Assembly (NCBI RefSeq): GCF_016802865.1
Contig: NZ_JAEVHM010000011.1
Span: 1-64,000, forward strand
Length of the DNA: 64,000 nt
Reading direction: 5' to 3'
From: Micromonospora parastrephiae
Lineage (GTDB): Bacteria > Actinomycetota > Actinomycetes > Mycobacteriales > Micromonosporaceae
A model generated the notes under the pieces. It worked only from the letters and a program-made list of their open reading frames with translations, was not told the origin of the DNA and did no database searches. Shown one piece after another: positions 40,168 to 49,269 of the stretch. Numbering within the stretch: the stretch's first letter is position 1; each line of letters begins with the position of its first letter. The position numbers and the translations under genes are program-made.

Positions 40168-40201
40168 CGGGCCGGCGTCCTCGATCGAGGTCGCCGGCCC
40201 G
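40168..40201. terminator. Long hairpin downstream of the DUF6458 gene
   Basis: CGGGCCGGCG (40168-40177) pairs with CGCCGGCCCG (40192-40201), continued inside by CCTC/GAGG around a GATC loop. It ends the minus-strand DUF6458 transcript. Confidence 0.8.
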
Positions 40202-40214
40202 GGGCAGGATCGTT

Positions 40215-40457
40215 TCACAGCGGCGGGGCGATGTCCCGCCGCTCCTCGACGCGGCGGTACTCGACCGGCTGCTCGGTGGTGGTGACCACCTGGCGGCGAC
40301 GACCCCAGATCAGCGTGGTCATGATCAGGCCGAGCACACCGGCCCCCATCAGGATCCAGCCGACCACGTCGAGGTTGATGCCGCCGACGCTCGCGTCGAG
40401 CGCGAAGGTGAGGATCGCGCCGAGCGCGATCAGGAAGATGCTGGCGCCGATACCCAC
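40215..40457 (-). CDS. DUF6458-like small membrane protein
   Basis: 80 residues with two transmembrane segments (SIFLIALGAILTFAL and VVGWILMGAGVLGLIMTTLI) and a basic cytoplasmic tail (WGRRRQVVTTT). This is the small, widespread actinobacterial family I know as DUF6458; function unknown. ATG at 40457 is preceded by AAGGAGG, an excellent ribosome-binding site. Confidence 0.85.
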   Translation of the reverse strand: MGIGASIFLIALGAILTFALDASVGGINLDVVGWILMGAGVLGLIMTTLIWGRRRQVVTTTEQPVEYRRVEERRDIAPPL

Positions 40458-40605
40458 GACAGCCTCCTTAGGGGATGTGGTGCGCTGTCGAGGTCCTTCA
40501 GTACCCCGCCGCCGAGCAGCGCAATCGCCGCCGTCCAGGGTCCCGCGGCCGCGGATCTTGGCATCGGGTACAGTTTCACCCGTCGCCGGCGCTTGCCGGG
40601 GACGT

Positions 40606-40678
40606 GCGGACGTAGCGCAGCTGGTAGCGCATCACCTTGCCAAGGTGAGGGTCGCGGGTTCGAATCCCGTCGTCCGCT
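40606..40678 (+). tRNA. tRNA-Gly (GCC), copy 2
   Basis: Base-for-base copy of the gene at 38468. A TACAGT -10 candidate lies at 40569-40574; no good -35 is seen. Confidence 0.95.
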
Positions 40679-40704
40679 CGCGATCCGCCCCGGGCGGTCA
40701 CCAC

Positions 40705-40779
40705 GGGCGATTGGCGCAGTGGGAGCGCGCTTCCTTGACACGGAAGAGGTCACTGGTTCAAACCCAGTATCGCCCACCA
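40705..40779 (+). tRNA. tRNA-Val (GAC), copy 2
   Basis: Copy of the gene at 38659, again with an encoded CCA. The tRNA-Cys of the first block is absent here. Confidence 0.95.
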
Positions 40780-40788
40780 GAGAACACG

Positions 40789-40816
40789 GCTCGTTACCGG
40801 AGATCCGGTGACGAGC
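40789..40816 (+). terminator. Terminator hairpin of the second tRNA block
   Basis: GCTCGTTACCGGA (40789-40801) with TCCGGTGACGAGC (40804-40816), loop GA. Stem identical to that at 38755. Confidence 0.85.
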
Positions 40817-40919
40817 TGTTCCCGTTTCCGGTTCGACGTACCGGGTTCTGCCACGGGCAGATCCGCTACCGGTGAACGGGGGTACCGTCCGCCGGCCCGT
40901 CCCCGGCAGGGTGGAGCGC

Positions 40920-41912
40920 ATGAGACTGCTGGTGCTGGGCGGTACGGGTTTCGTGGGCGGGGCGACGGTCACCGAGGCCGTGCGCCGCGGTTGGTCGGTG
41001 ACCGTGTTCAACCGGGGGCTGCACGGCGCGGTGCCCCCCGGCGTACACCGGTTGCGGGGTGACCGCACCGCGCCGGACGGTCTGGCGGCTCTGGCCGGCG
41101 GCGAGTGGGACATGGTGGTGGACACCTGGGACGGCGCGCCGCGCGCGGCCCGGAACGCTGCCCATGCCCTGGTCGACGCGGTCGACCACTACGTGTACGT
41201 GTCCAGCGGGTCGGTCTACGCCGATCCGGCCGCGCTCGGGCTGGACGAGGACTCCCCGGTGGTCGACGCCGACCCGGACTCCGTCGACGGCGACTACCCG
41301 CAGCTCAAGTCCGGTGCCGAGCGTGCCGTGCGGGAGATCTTCGGCCGCCGGGCGCTGATCGCCCGTGCCGGGCTGATCCTCGGCCCCGGGGAGGACATCG
41401 GCCGGCTGCCCTGGTGGCTGCGGCGGATCGAGCGGGGCGGCGACGTGCTCGCCCCCGCACCGGCCGACCTGCCGGTGCAGTACATCGACGTACGTGATCT
41501 GGCGGGATGGATGCTGGACGCGGGTGCCCGCCGGCTGGGCGGCACGTTCAACGCGATCGGTCGGCCCGGCCAGACCACGATGGGCGAGTTGCTCGGCGCG
41601 TGCCAGGCTGCCACCGGTGCCGACGCGCGGCTGTGCTGGACCGACCCGGCGACGATCCTCGCCGCCGGGGTGGAGCCCTGGAGCGACCTGCCGATCTGGC
41701 TGCCGACCGGCCACCCGTACCGGGGGTTGCTGGAGCGGGACGTGACCCGCGCCTTCGCCGCCGGACTGACCTGCCGGCCGGTGGTCGAGACGGTCGACGA
41801 CACCTGGCGGTGGCTGGGCGAGGTCGGCACCGTTCCGTCCCGTGCCGGGCTACCGCATCGCAGCTCGATCGGGCTGGACCCGGAGCGGGAGGCGGCGCTG
41901 CTCGCCGCCTGA
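40920..41912 (+). CDS. NAD-dependent epimerase/dehydratase (SDR) family protein
   Basis: 330 residues, extended/atypical SDR. N-terminal Rossmann motif LVLGGTGFVGGATVTEAV; YVYVSSGSVYADP and the LIARAGLILGPGED segment follow. The usual YxxxK pair appears as YPQLKSGAE. Such NAD-binding proteins reduce or isomerise sugar nucleotides or act as mRNA-associated isoflavone-reductase-like proteins; function here is unknown. ATG at 40920 follows GGTGGAGCGC. Starts ~100 bases after the tRNA terminator and converges with the stress-protein gene. Confidence 0.82.
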   Translation: MRLLVLGGTGFVGGATVTEAVRRGWSVTVFNRGLHGAVPPGVHRLRGDRTAPDGLAALAGGEWDMVVDTWDGAPRAARNAAHALVDAVDHYVYVSSGSVYADPAALGLDEDSPVVDADPDSVDGDYPQLKSGAERAVREIFGRRALIARAGLILGPGEDIGRLPWWLRRIERGGDVLAPAPADLPVQYIDVRDLAGWMLDAGARRLGGTFNAIGRPGQTTMGELLGACQAATGADARLCWTDPATILAAGVEPWSDLPIWLPTGHPYRGLLERDVTRAFAAGLTCRPVVETVDDTWRWLGEVGTVPSRAGLPHRSSIGLDPEREAALLAA

Positions 41913-41946
41913 GCGGGCCTCCACGGTGTCGTCCCGCCCGCCTCGG

Positions 41947-42804
41947 TCAGCGTTCCCGGACCACCGCGACCGGGCAGTGGGCGTGCTGGATCAGTTGTTG
42001 GCTGACCGAGCCGAGCAGCATCCCGGCCAGCCCACCCCGGCCCCGGGTGCCGACCACCACCAGCCGCGCGTCGCTGCTCGCCTCGATCAGCATCGCCGCC
42101 GGGCTGCCGGGAACCAGGTCGACGGTGATGCTCAGCTCGGGAAACGTGCGCCGCCACGGCTCCAGCGTCTCCTCGACCGCGGCCCGCTCGTCGGGCACCC
42201 CGGCCGCCCCACCGGGGCCCGGGGTCCAGGCGTGCAGGACGCGCAGCGGCACCCGCCGTTGCGCGGCCCGTTCCGCGGCGAAACCGAGCGCCACCAGCGC
42301 CGGCTCCGACCCGTCCACGCCGACCGCCACCGGGCCGGCCGACGCCTCGGCCGGAACGCTGCCGGCACCGTCGCGGACCACCACGACCGGGCAGTGCGCG
42401 TGCGCGGCGACCGCCACCGCCGTCGACCCGGCCAGCAGGCCACCGAACCCGCCGTGGCCCCGGCTGCCGAGCACCAGCATCCCGGCCTCGGCCGAGCGCT
42501 CCTGCAACACCAGGGCCGGCGGCCCGTCGTACACCTCGCCGGTGACCGTCAGCCCGGGGTTCGCGGACGAGGCGTCCGCCGCGGCCCCGCGCACCAGGTC
42601 CTCGACCTGCCGGCGGGCGGTGTCGTCCGGCCAGACGCCCGGCGCCAAGCCCGGGCCCACCCAGCCGGCCACGGTCAGCCACTCGAAGACGTACGCCAGT
42701 CGCACCGGCTGGCCGCTGAGCCGAGCCTCCTCCAGCGCCCAGTCCAGGGCCACCGAGGCGTCGGTGGAGCCGTCGTAGCCGACCAGGATCTCCGCGTCAC
42801 GCAC
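41947..42804 (-). CDS. Tandem-domain universal stress protein
   Basis: 285 residues with two UspA domains. Domain 1 begins ILVGYDGSTDASVALDWAL and ends LVLGSRGHGGFGGLLAGSTAVAVAAH; domain 2 begins AVGVDGSEPALVALGFA and ends VVGTRGRGGLAGMLLGSVSQQLIQHAHCPVAVV. Both have the ATP-binding G-x2-G-x9-G-S/T pattern. GTG at 42804 has GAGGAG upstream. It lies 10 bases from the phosphoketolase gene on the same strand, so the two are co-transcribed. Confidence 0.93.
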   Translation of the reverse strand: MRDAEILVGYDGSTDASVALDWALEEARLSGQPVRLAYVFEWLTVAGWVGPGLAPGVWPDDTARRQVEDLVRGAAADASSANPGLTVTGEVYDGPPALVLQERSAEAGMLVLGSRGHGGFGGLLAGSTAVAVAAHAHCPVVVVRDGAGSVPAEASAGPVAVGVDGSEPALVALGFAAERAAQRRVPLRVLHAWTPGPGGAAGVPDERAAVEETLEPWRRTFPELSITVDLVPGSPAAMLIEASSDARLVVVGTRGRGGLAGMLLGSVSQQLIQHAHCPVAVVRER

Positions 42805-42814
42805 GTCGTCCTCC

Positions 42815-45208
42815 TCAGGGGCTGGTCGGGTCGGTCTCGCGGACCCAGCGCCACTCCGCGACCTGGGGGTCGTCCTCGCCGTACCGGCGGGTGTAGTCGC
42901 GGGCGGCCTGCCGCGCGTCGACCATGTCCTGGCGCAGGTGCGCCGCGCGGGCGGCGAGCCCGGGCACCCGGTCGATGACGTCGATGACCAGGTGGAAGCG
43001 GTCCAGGTCGTTGAGCATCACCATGTCGAACGGAGTGGTGGTGGTGCCCTCCTCCTTGTAGCCGCGCACGTGCAGGTTGTCGTGGTTGGTACGGCGGTAG
43101 GTGAGGCGGTGGATCAGCCACGGGTAGCCGTGGTACGCGAAAATGATCGGCCGGTCCTCGGTGAAGATGGTGTCGAACTCGTTGTCGGTCAGGCCGTGCG
43201 GGTGTTCGGTGTCCGGCTGGAGCCGCATCAGGTCGACCACGTTGACCAGTCGCACCTTCATCTCCGGAAGGTGCTGGCGCAGCAACTCGGCGGCGGCCAG
43301 CGTCTCCAGGGTGGGCACGTCCCCGCTGCAGGCGAGCACGACATCCGGCTCGCTGCCACCGTCGCTGCTGGCCCACTCCCAGATGCCGAGGCCGCGCCGG
43401 GTGTGCTGAATGGCCTCGGTCATGGTGAGCCAGTTCGGCGCCGGCTGCTTACCGGCCACCACCACGTTGATGTAGTGCCGGCTGCGCAGGCAGTGGTCCA
43501 TCGTGGCGAGCAGGGTGTTCGCGTCCGGCGGCAGGTAGACGCGGACCACCTCGGCCTTCTTGTTGACGACGTGGTCGATGAAGCCGGGGTCCTGGTGGGA
43601 GAAGCCGTTGTGGTCCTGGCGCCAGACGTGGCTGGACAGCAGGTAGTTCAGCGAGGCGAGCGGCTGCCGCCACGGGATGGCCCGGGTCACCTTCAGCCAC
43701 TTGGCGTGCTGGTTGAGCATCGAGTCGACGATGTGGATGAACGCCTCGTAACTGGTGAACACGCCGTGCCGGCCGGTCAGCAGGTAGCCCTCCAGCCACC
43801 CCTGGCACAGATGCTCGGAGAGCACCTCCATCACCCGGCCGTCGGGGGAGAGGTGGTCGTCGCCGGGCACCGTGGCGGCCACCCAGGCCCGGTCGGTCAC
43901 CTCGAAGGCGGCGCCCAACCGGTTGGAGGCGACCTCGTCGGGGCCGAACAGCCGGAACGTCCGCGGGTTGGCGGCGATGACGTCGCGGATCCACGGGCCC
44001 AGCGCCCCGGTCGCCCCGGCCATCGGCTGGCCCGGCTCGGGCACGTCCACGCCGTAGTCGCGGAAATCGGGCAGGGCCAGGTCCCGTAGCACCACTCCGC
44101 CGTTGGTGACCGGGTTGGCGCTCATCCGTCGGTCGGCGCGCGGCGGCAGCGTCCGCAGCTCTTCCACCGGCGCGCCGGTGGCGTCGAACAGCTCCTCCGG
44201 CCGGTAGCTGCGCAGCCACCGCTCCAGCTCGGCGAGGTGCGTCGGGTTGGTGCGCACCCCCGACAGCGGCACCTGGTGGGCGCGGTAGGTGCCCTCCACC
44301 TGCGCGCCGTCGACCTCGCTGGGGCCGGTCCAACCCTTCGGCGTCCGCAAGATAATCATTGGCCAGCGGGCACGGTCGACGACGGCGCCGGAGCGCGCCC
44401 GACGCTGGATCGCCGCGATCTCGTCCAGCGCCCGGTCCATCGTCGCGGCGAGCGTGCGGTGCACCTGGGCCGGGTCGTCGCCGGCCACCACGTACGGCTG
44501 GTAGCCGGATCCGCGCATGAGGTCGAGCAGGTCGGCCTCGGGGAGCCGGGCCAGCACCGTCGGGTTTGCGATCTTGTAGCCGTTGAGGTGCAGGATGGGC
44601 AGCACCGCGCCGTCGCGGGCCGGGTTGAGGAACACGTCGGAGAGCCAGCTGCCGGCCAGCGGGCCGGTCTCCGCCTCGCCGTCGCCGATCACGCAGGCCA
44701 CCACCAGGTCCGGGTTGTCGAACGCGGCGCCGTACGCGTGGCTCAACGCGTACCCCAGCTCACCGCCCTCGTGGATCGAGCCCGGCACGTCGGCCGCGAC
44801 GTGGCTGGGGATGCCGCCGGGGAACGAGAACTGCCGGAACAGCCGGGCCATCCCGGCCTCGTCGCGCGCCACGTCGTGGTAGCGCTCCGACCAGGTGCCC
44901 TCCAGCCAGGTGTTCGCCACGATGGCCGGGCCGCCGTGGCCGGGACCGGTGACCAGCATGGCGTTCAGGTCGCGCGCCACGATCACCCGGTTGAGGTGAA
45001 CGTAGATCAGGTTGAGTCCCGGGCTGGTGCCCCAGTGGCCGAGCAGCCGCGGCTTGATGTCGTCCGGGGTCAGCGGCTCGCGCAGCAGGGGGTTGCCCAG
45101 CAGGTAGATCTGCCCGACGGTGAGGTAGTTCGCGGCGCGCCAGTAGGCGTCCAGCCGGCGCAGCTCGTCGTCGGTGAGGGCGCTGCGCACGTCGAGAGCG
45201 GTGTCCAT
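42815..45208 (-). CDS. xfp: Phosphoketolase (D-xylulose 5-phosphate/D-fructose 6-phosphate)
   Basis: 797-residue thiamine-diphosphate enzyme, family length, splitting xylulose-5-P or fructose-6-P with phosphate to acetyl phosphate and a shorter sugar phosphate. Signatures: [21 protein letters not shown] near the N-terminus, GPGHGGPA, the ThDP-binding [19 protein letters not shown], and [22 protein letters not shown] at 45208. It is flanked on the same strand by two tandem universal stress proteins, which suggests use under energy or oxygen limitation. Confidence 0.95.
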   Translation of the reverse strand: MDTALDVRSALTDDELRRLDAYWRAANYLTVGQIYLLGNPLLREPLTPDDIKPRLLGHWGTSPGLNLIYVHLNRVIVARDLNAMLVTGPGHGGPAIVANTWLEGTWSERYHDVARDEAGMARLFRQFSFPGGIPSHVAADVPGSIHEGGELGYALSHAYGAAFDNPDLVVACVIGDGEAETGPLAGSWLSDVFLNPARDGAVLPILHLNGYKIANPTVLARLPEADLLDLMRGSGYQPYVVAGDDPAQVHRTLAATMDRALDEIAAIQRRARSGAVVDRARWPMIILRTPKGWTGPSEVDGAQVEGTYRAHQVPLSGVRTNPTHLAELERWLRSYRPEELFDATGAPVEELRTLPPRADRRMSANPVTNGGVVLRDLALPDFRDYGVDVPEPGQPMAGATGALGPWIRDVIAANPRTFRLFGPDEVASNRLGAAFEVTDRAWVAATVPGDDHLSPDGRVMEVLSEHLCQGWLEGYLLTGRHGVFTSYEAFIHIVDSMLNQHAKWLKVTRAIPWRQPLASLNYLLSSHVWRQDHNGFSHQDPGFIDHVVNKKAEVVRVYLPPDANTLLATMDHCLRSRHYINVVVAGKQPAPNWLTMTEAIQHTRRGLGIWEWASSDGGSEPDVVLACSGDVPTLETLAAAELLRQHLPEMKVRLVNVVDLMRLQPDTEHPHGLTDNEFDTIFTEDRPIIFAYHGYPWLIHRLTYRRTNHDNLHVRGYKEEGTTTTPFDMVMLNDLDRFHLVIDVIDRVPGLAARAAHLRQDMVDARQAARDYTRRYGEDDPQVAEWRWVRETDPTSP

Positions 45209-45274
45209 GATGCTGCCTCTCGCGGGTCGGAATGGGCGTCCGGCGTCCAGCCTCGCGGCTGGCGGCGCCCCGGA

Positions 45275-46135
45275 TCAGGGCCGTTGGTCCCGCGCCGGGC
45301 GGGCGTCGGGCCCGGTGAGGGGCATCTCGGCCAGGCCGCGGACGACGACCACCGGGGCCGGGGAGTGGTAGAGCAGGGACTGGGCGACGGCGCCCAACAT
45401 GGCCCGGCCCGGTTCGTCGCCCCGGGCGGCGACCAGCGCCACCTGCGCCGAGTGGGACGTGTCGATGAGCACCTGGCCCGGATCGCCGCGCTCGACACGG
45501 CACTCGGTGGGCACCCCGGTGTGGTCGCCGGCGTGGCGGGCCAACGCCTCGGTGAGCTGCTCGGCGACCGCGTCGGTGTCCTCGTCGTACTCCACCACCC
45601 GCAACGCCAGCAGTCGGGCGCCGCGCTGGGCCGCGCACTCCAGGGCCCACCGCAGAGCGAGGTGTGAACTGGGTGAGCCGTCCACGCCGACCAGCACGGG
45701 GCCCTGCGGCGGTGGCTCGCGGCGGACCACCAGCAGCGGGCAGCCGGCCCGCGCCGCCAACTGCACCGCCGGCGTCTCGGCCGGCACGCACTGGCCGCTG
45801 CCGGCCATGCCGCTGTCGCCGACCGCCAGCAGGAAGGCCGCCTCCGAACGCCGGATGAGGGTCTGCAGCATGGCGCTCTGGACGATTTCGCTGCGGACGG
45901 TGAGCCCGGGCTCGGTCCGGTGGGCGAGTTGCGCGGCCTTGGCGATCAGCTGTTCGGCCCGGTCGCGCGGTGCGGCGACGGTGTCCGCGGCGAAGGCGGC
46001 ATGCCAGTCGAAGGTGTGCAGCAGGTGCAGTGCCCGGCCGTGCCAGACGGCCTCCTCTGCCGCCTGCTGGACCACCGGGAGGTCGCGCTCCGAGCCGAGG
46101 CCGACGAGCACCTCCGCATCCGCGGATGCGGTCAT
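45275..46135 (-). CDS. Tandem-domain universal stress protein, second copy
   Basis: 286 residues with two Usp domains. The first (EVLVGLGSERDLPVV) has lost the classic GxDGS start and ends LLAVGDSGMAGSGQC; the second (GPVLVGVDGSPSSHLALRWAL ... LVAARGDEPGRAMLGAVAQSLLYHSPAPVVVV) is better preserved but also lacks a full GSRG loop. Nucleotide binding may therefore be weaker than in the 41947 copy. ATG at 46135 follows GGAGGTGATG. First gene of the Usp-phosphoketolase-Usp group; divergent from the HTH/Clp-N operon. Confidence 0.9.
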   Translation of the reverse strand: MTASADAEVLVGLGSERDLPVVQQAAEEAVWHGRALHLLHTFDWHAAFAADTVAAPRDRAEQLIAKAAQLAHRTEPGLTVRSEIVQSAMLQTLIRRSEAAFLLAVGDSGMAGSGQCVPAETPAVQLAARAGCPLLVVRREPPPQGPVLVGVDGSPSSHLALRWALECAAQRGARLLALRVVEYDEDTDAVAEQLTEALARHAGDHTGVPTECRVERGDPGQVLIDTSHSAQVALVAARGDEPGRAMLGAVAQSLLYHSPAPVVVVRGLAEMPLTGPDARPARDQRP

Positions 46136-46246
46136 CCGACATCACCTCCCGGGCGTCGCGCCCGGCACGACCACGCTGTCCTGACCGAGGGTAGTCGGAT
46201 GAACACGCCGGCGGGCCGGTTCGGGACGGGTCGAACCGGCGTCTCG

Positions 46247-46289
46247 TCAACTAGGGTTGACAAGGGTGGTGTTGTCAACGTATGTTGAC
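46247..46289 (+). promoter_or_regulatory. Promoter overlapped by two nested operators of the HTH/Clp-N operon
   Basis: TTGACA (46258-46263), 17-base spacer, TATGTT (46281-46286). Two GTCAAC-N4-GTTGAC dyads cover it: 46247-46262 over the -35 and 46274-46289 over the -10. Their inner arms also make GTTGACAA-N8-TTGTCAAC. Binding would block the promoter; the 78-residue HTH protein encoded just downstream is the obvious candidate binder. Confidence 0.75.
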
Positions 46290-46292
46290 GGC

Positions 46293-46529
46293 ATGAGTCA
46301 GGCGACGGAACTCGCGGCGGCAGCCGGCAGCACCGACCCCCGGGTCGGGCTGCGCGCCGTCCGTGCGCTGCGCCGGCTGCTCGAGCGACTTGAGGTGGTC
46401 CAGGTGGACAACGCCCGTCGACAGGGCTGGTCCTGGCAGGAGATCGCCGACGCGCTCGAGGTCAGCCGGCAGGCAGTGCACAAGAAGCACGCCGGGCGAC
46501 CGGCGGTCAACTCATCCTGGGAGGCGTGA
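46293..46529 (+). CDS. Small helix-turn-helix protein
   Basis: 78 residues. N-terminal helix-rich part (DPRVGLRAVRALRRLLERLE) followed by a C-terminal HTH, RQGWSWQEIADALEVSRQAVHKKHA, like those of sigma-70 region 4 or the HTH_38 group. ATG at 46293 lies six bases after TATGTT, so the mRNA is probably leaderless. Its stop overlaps the Clp-N gene (TGATG). Inferred to be an autoregulator acting on the nested GTCAAC/GTTGAC dyads. Confidence 0.85.
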   Translation: MSQATELAAAAGSTDPRVGLRAVRALRRLLERLEVVQVDNARRQGWSWQEIADALEVSRQAVHKKHAGRPAVNSSWEA

Positions 46530-47107
46530 TGTTCGAACGGTTCACCGACCGGGCACGTGACGTGGTGCGGCGGGCGCTGGAGGAGGCGCGGGCCGAGGGG
46601 CAACGCCCGGTCGGCACCGAGCACCTGCTGCTCGCCCTGCTCGCCGACGAGGCCGGCCTGGCCAGCCGCGTGCTGACCGACGCCGGGGTGCGCGCCGACG
46701 ACCTGCGCGAGCGGGTCCGCCGGCACACGGCCAGCGGTGGCGCCGGCCTCGGCGACGCGGACGCGGCCGCCCTACGGGAGATCGGCATCGACCTGGCCGC
46801 GATCGTGGCCCGCATCGAGCAGTCCTTCGGCCCGGACGCGCTGCGCGAGGCCGTGCCCGCGCCGCGCCGCCGCTGGGGGCGCAAGCGGTATCTCGGCGGG
46901 CCGCTCTCACCCCGGTCCAAGAAGGTGCTGGAGCTGTCACTGCGGGAGGCGCTGCGCCTGCGCCACAAGCACATCGGCACCGAGCACATCCTGCTGGGCG
47001 TGCTCCGCGAGGGCCACGGGCTCGGCGCGCAGGTGCTCACCGAGTCCGGCGTCGACCTCGACGATCTGCGCCGACGGGTGGAGAGCGCGCTCCGGACCGC
47101 CGCGTGA
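46529..47107 (+). CDS. Clp N-terminal (Clp-R repeat) domain protein
   Basis: 192 residues consisting of Clp-N repeats only: FERFTDRARDVVRRALEEARAEG ... VGTEHLLLALLADEAGLAS, then a second GTEHILLGVLREGHGLGAQVL. This is the substrate-docking domain of ClpC/ClpB without the AAA+ ATPase, so it could be an adaptor or decoy for Clp. Translation is coupled to the HTH gene and has GGGAGG upstream. Proteins of this type recur next to such HTH genes in actinobacteria; role not established. Confidence 0.88.
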   Translation: MFERFTDRARDVVRRALEEARAEGQRPVGTEHLLLALLADEAGLASRVLTDAGVRADDLRERVRRHTASGGAGLGDADAAALREIGIDLAAIVARIEQSFGPDALREAVPAPRRRWGRKRYLGGPLSPRSKKVLELSLREALRLRHKHIGTEHILLGVLREGHGLGAQVLTESGVDLDDLRRRVESALRTAA

Positions 47108-47200
47108 CGGGCGCGTACGCGTTGAAACCTTTCTGTGGCACTTCCGACGCCGCGCGTTCACGGGCTCGCTGAAGCCGTCCGGGTGCTGCACACTGGCGCC

Positions 47201-48205
47201 GTGGATGCTGGACAGGACAGACGGCCCTCGGGCGGCGACGGCGGTCTGCGCTCCGCCGTGGTGGTCAACCCGGTGAAGGTCGGCGATCTCGACGAGCTGC
47301 GACGCACCGTCGACGACGCCCTGGCCGCCGCCGGCTGGCCGGCGCCGCAGTGGTACGAGACGACCGTCGACGACCCGGGCCGCGGCCAGACCGAGCGGGC
47401 CGTCAAGGACGGGGTCGACCTGGTCTTCGCCTGCGGTGGCGACGGCACCGTGATGTCCTGCGTCAGCGCGCTGGTCGGCACCGACGTGGCCCTCGCCGTG
47501 CTGCCGCAGGGCACCGGCAACCTGCTCGCCGCCAACCTCGGCCTCTCCACCGACCTGGCCGCCGGCCTGCAGGTCGCCGTCGAGCGGGGCCGGCGGCTGC
47601 TCGACGTCGGCGCGGTCGAGGACCGCTACTTCACCGTGATGGCCGGCATGGGCTTCGACGCCCAGATGCTCGCTGCCACCAACGAGACCACCAAGGCCCG
47701 CATCGGCTGGCCGGCGTACGTGGTGGGCGCCGCCCGGCACCTGCGCGACCGGCCGATGCGGGTGCAGATCCGCATCGACGACCGACCACCGGTACGCCGC
47801 CGGGCGCGCTCAGTCCTGATCGCCAACGTGGGCCGGCTCCAGGGCGGGGTACGGCTGCTCACCGAGGCCGAGCCGGACGACGGCTGGCTCGACGTCGCGG
47901 TGCTCACGCCGCGCAGCCTGCGGCACTGGCTCGCGCTCGGCTGGGCGGTGATCCGCCGCAGCGGCCAGGTGCCCCGGATGGAGGTGTTCCGCGGCCGGAC
48001 CGTGGTGGTCACCAGCAACCGGTCCCAGCCCCGGGAGCTCGACGGCGACCTCATCTCCCCGGACCGGCAGCTGCGGGCGGACGTCCGGCCCCAGGCGCTC
48101 TGGCTCTGCGTCCCCCAACCCCAGGACGCCCCCGACCTGGCCGCGGACGCGCAAGGCGCCGGAGAGCGGGGCGAGCAGCTGATCGAGGAAGCGCGCCGTG
48201 AGTAG
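47201..48205 (+). CDS. Diacylglycerol/lipid kinase family protein (DgkB/YegS type)
   Basis: 334 residues. SAVVVNPVKVGDLDELRRTV opens the DAGK catalytic fold; CGGDGTVMSCVSAL (GGDGT motif) and LPQGTGNLLAANLGL follow, with GMGFDAQM and DGDLISP near the C-terminus. It should phosphorylate diacylglycerol or a related lipid with ATP at the membrane. GTG at 47201 is six bases after CACACT (47189-47194), a leaderless layout; the longer upstream frame is weaker. Overlaps the BrkB gene by eight bases. Confidence 0.85.
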   Translation: MDAGQDRRPSGGDGGLRSAVVVNPVKVGDLDELRRTVDDALAAAGWPAPQWYETTVDDPGRGQTERAVKDGVDLVFACGGDGTVMSCVSALVGTDVALAVLPQGTGNLLAANLGLSTDLAAGLQVAVERGRRLLDVGAVEDRYFTVMAGMGFDAQMLAATNETTKARIGWPAYVVGAARHLRDRPMRVQIRIDDRPPVRRRARSVLIANVGRLQGGVRLLTEAEPDDGWLDVAVLTPRSLRHWLALGWAVIRRSGQVPRMEVFRGRTVVVTSNRSQPRELDGDLISPDRQLRADVRPQALWLCVPQPQDAPDLAADAQGAGERGEQLIEEARRE

Positions 48206-49199
48206 CACCCGGATCGTGCCGGAGACCCGGCTGATGGCCGACGCGGAGCTGTCCGCCGACGACGCCTGGCACACACTGCGCCGCAAGGGCGGCTGGCACC
48301 TGCTGCGGGACGCCTTCGTCCGGTTCCGCTACGGCGACGGGTTCAGCCACTCCCGGGCCTTCGCGCTGCAACTCTGCCTGGCCGTCGTGCCGTTCCTGAT
48401 CGCCCTCACCGGCCTGGTCAGCGAGCTGGGCGTGGAGGAGGGCGGCCGCGTGGTCGCCGACACCGTGCTGGCGCTCACCCCCGGGCAGAGCGCCCAGGTG
48501 GTCGGCGAACTGCTCGGCGAGGGCGAACGTGTCGAGGACGCCGGTGAACTGGCGCTGACCCTGGGTCTGCTCACCGGCCTCGTCGCGCTGACCACGACGA
48601 TGGCCCAGATCGAGCGGGGCGCCAACCGCATCTACGGCGTCGAACGGGACCGACCCGCCCTCTGGAAATACCTGCGCGCCGCGGTGCTGGCGGTGACCGC
48701 CGGCCTTCCCGCGCTCGCCGGGTTCCTCATCCTGGTCGGCGGCGGCGCGATGGGCGACTCGGTGCGGGAGCACTACGAGTGGGGCGAGGTCGCCCACGGC
48801 ATCTGGGACGCCGTCCGCTTCCCGCTGAGCCTCGGGCTGACCGTGCTCGCGGTGGCCGTGCTGTTCCGGCACGCGCCCCGCCGCCGCCAGCCCGGCCTGT
48901 CCTGGCTGTTCTTCGGCGCCGTGATCGCCACCGCCCTGTGGTGGCTGGCGAGCCTGCTGCTGGCCGCGTACGTGCGGTTCAGCGACGGCTTCGGGCAGAC
49001 CTACGGTGCGTTGACCGGCATGATGGCGCTGCTGCTCTGGGCCAACCTGACCGGGATGGCGCTCTTCGGTGGGCTGTCGTTCGCCGCCCAACTGGAGGCG
49101 CTGCGCATCGGTGTGGAGGAGCCCGCCCAACCGGACCTGTGGGAGCCCGACACCGACCGCGCGGAGCTGCTCGACACCGGGGACATGACCGCGCTGTAG
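48198..49199 (+). CDS. YihY/BrkB-family membrane protein
   Basis: 333 residues, about six transmembrane helices, with the family pattern FSHSRAFALQLCLAVVPFLIALTGL near residue 55, LTTTMAQIERGANRIYGVERDRP and TYGALTGMMALLLWANLTGMALFGG. BrkB/YihY proteins were once called RNase BN but are membrane proteins of uncertain role, some linked to envelope lipid transport. GTG at 48198 overlaps the lipid-kinase gene, so they are co-translated. Confidence 0.9.
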   Translation: MSSTRIVPETRLMADAELSADDAWHTLRRKGGWHLLRDAFVRFRYGDGFSHSRAFALQLCLAVVPFLIALTGLVSELGVEEGGRVVADTVLALTPGQSAQVVGELLGEGERVEDAGELALTLGLLTGLVALTTTMAQIERGANRIYGVERDRPALWKYLRAAVLAVTAGLPALAGFLILVGGGAMGDSVREHYEWGEVAHGIWDAVRFPLSLGLTVLAVAVLFRHAPRRRQPGLSWLFFGAVIATALWWLASLLLAAYVRFSDGFGQTYGALTGMMALLLWANLTGMALFGGLSFAAQLEALRIGVEEPAQPDLWEPDTDRAELLDTGDMTAL

Positions 49200-49269
49200 G
49201 GGCGCCGGCGTGTACGCCCGACGCGGATCGGGTAAAGCGCCTCGCCAGAGGCGACAAGGGAGGTGCGGG

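Noticed and set aside
38468..40816. Integrative element between the two tRNA-Gly copies
   Set aside because: No integrase, excisionase or conjugation gene in the 2 kb interval, and the repeats are whole tRNA genes rather than an attachment core.
41294..42682. A 462-codon minus-strand open frame spanning the SDR-like and Usp genes
   Set aside because: Low-complexity Arg/Gly/Ala sequence overlapping two real genes in other frames.
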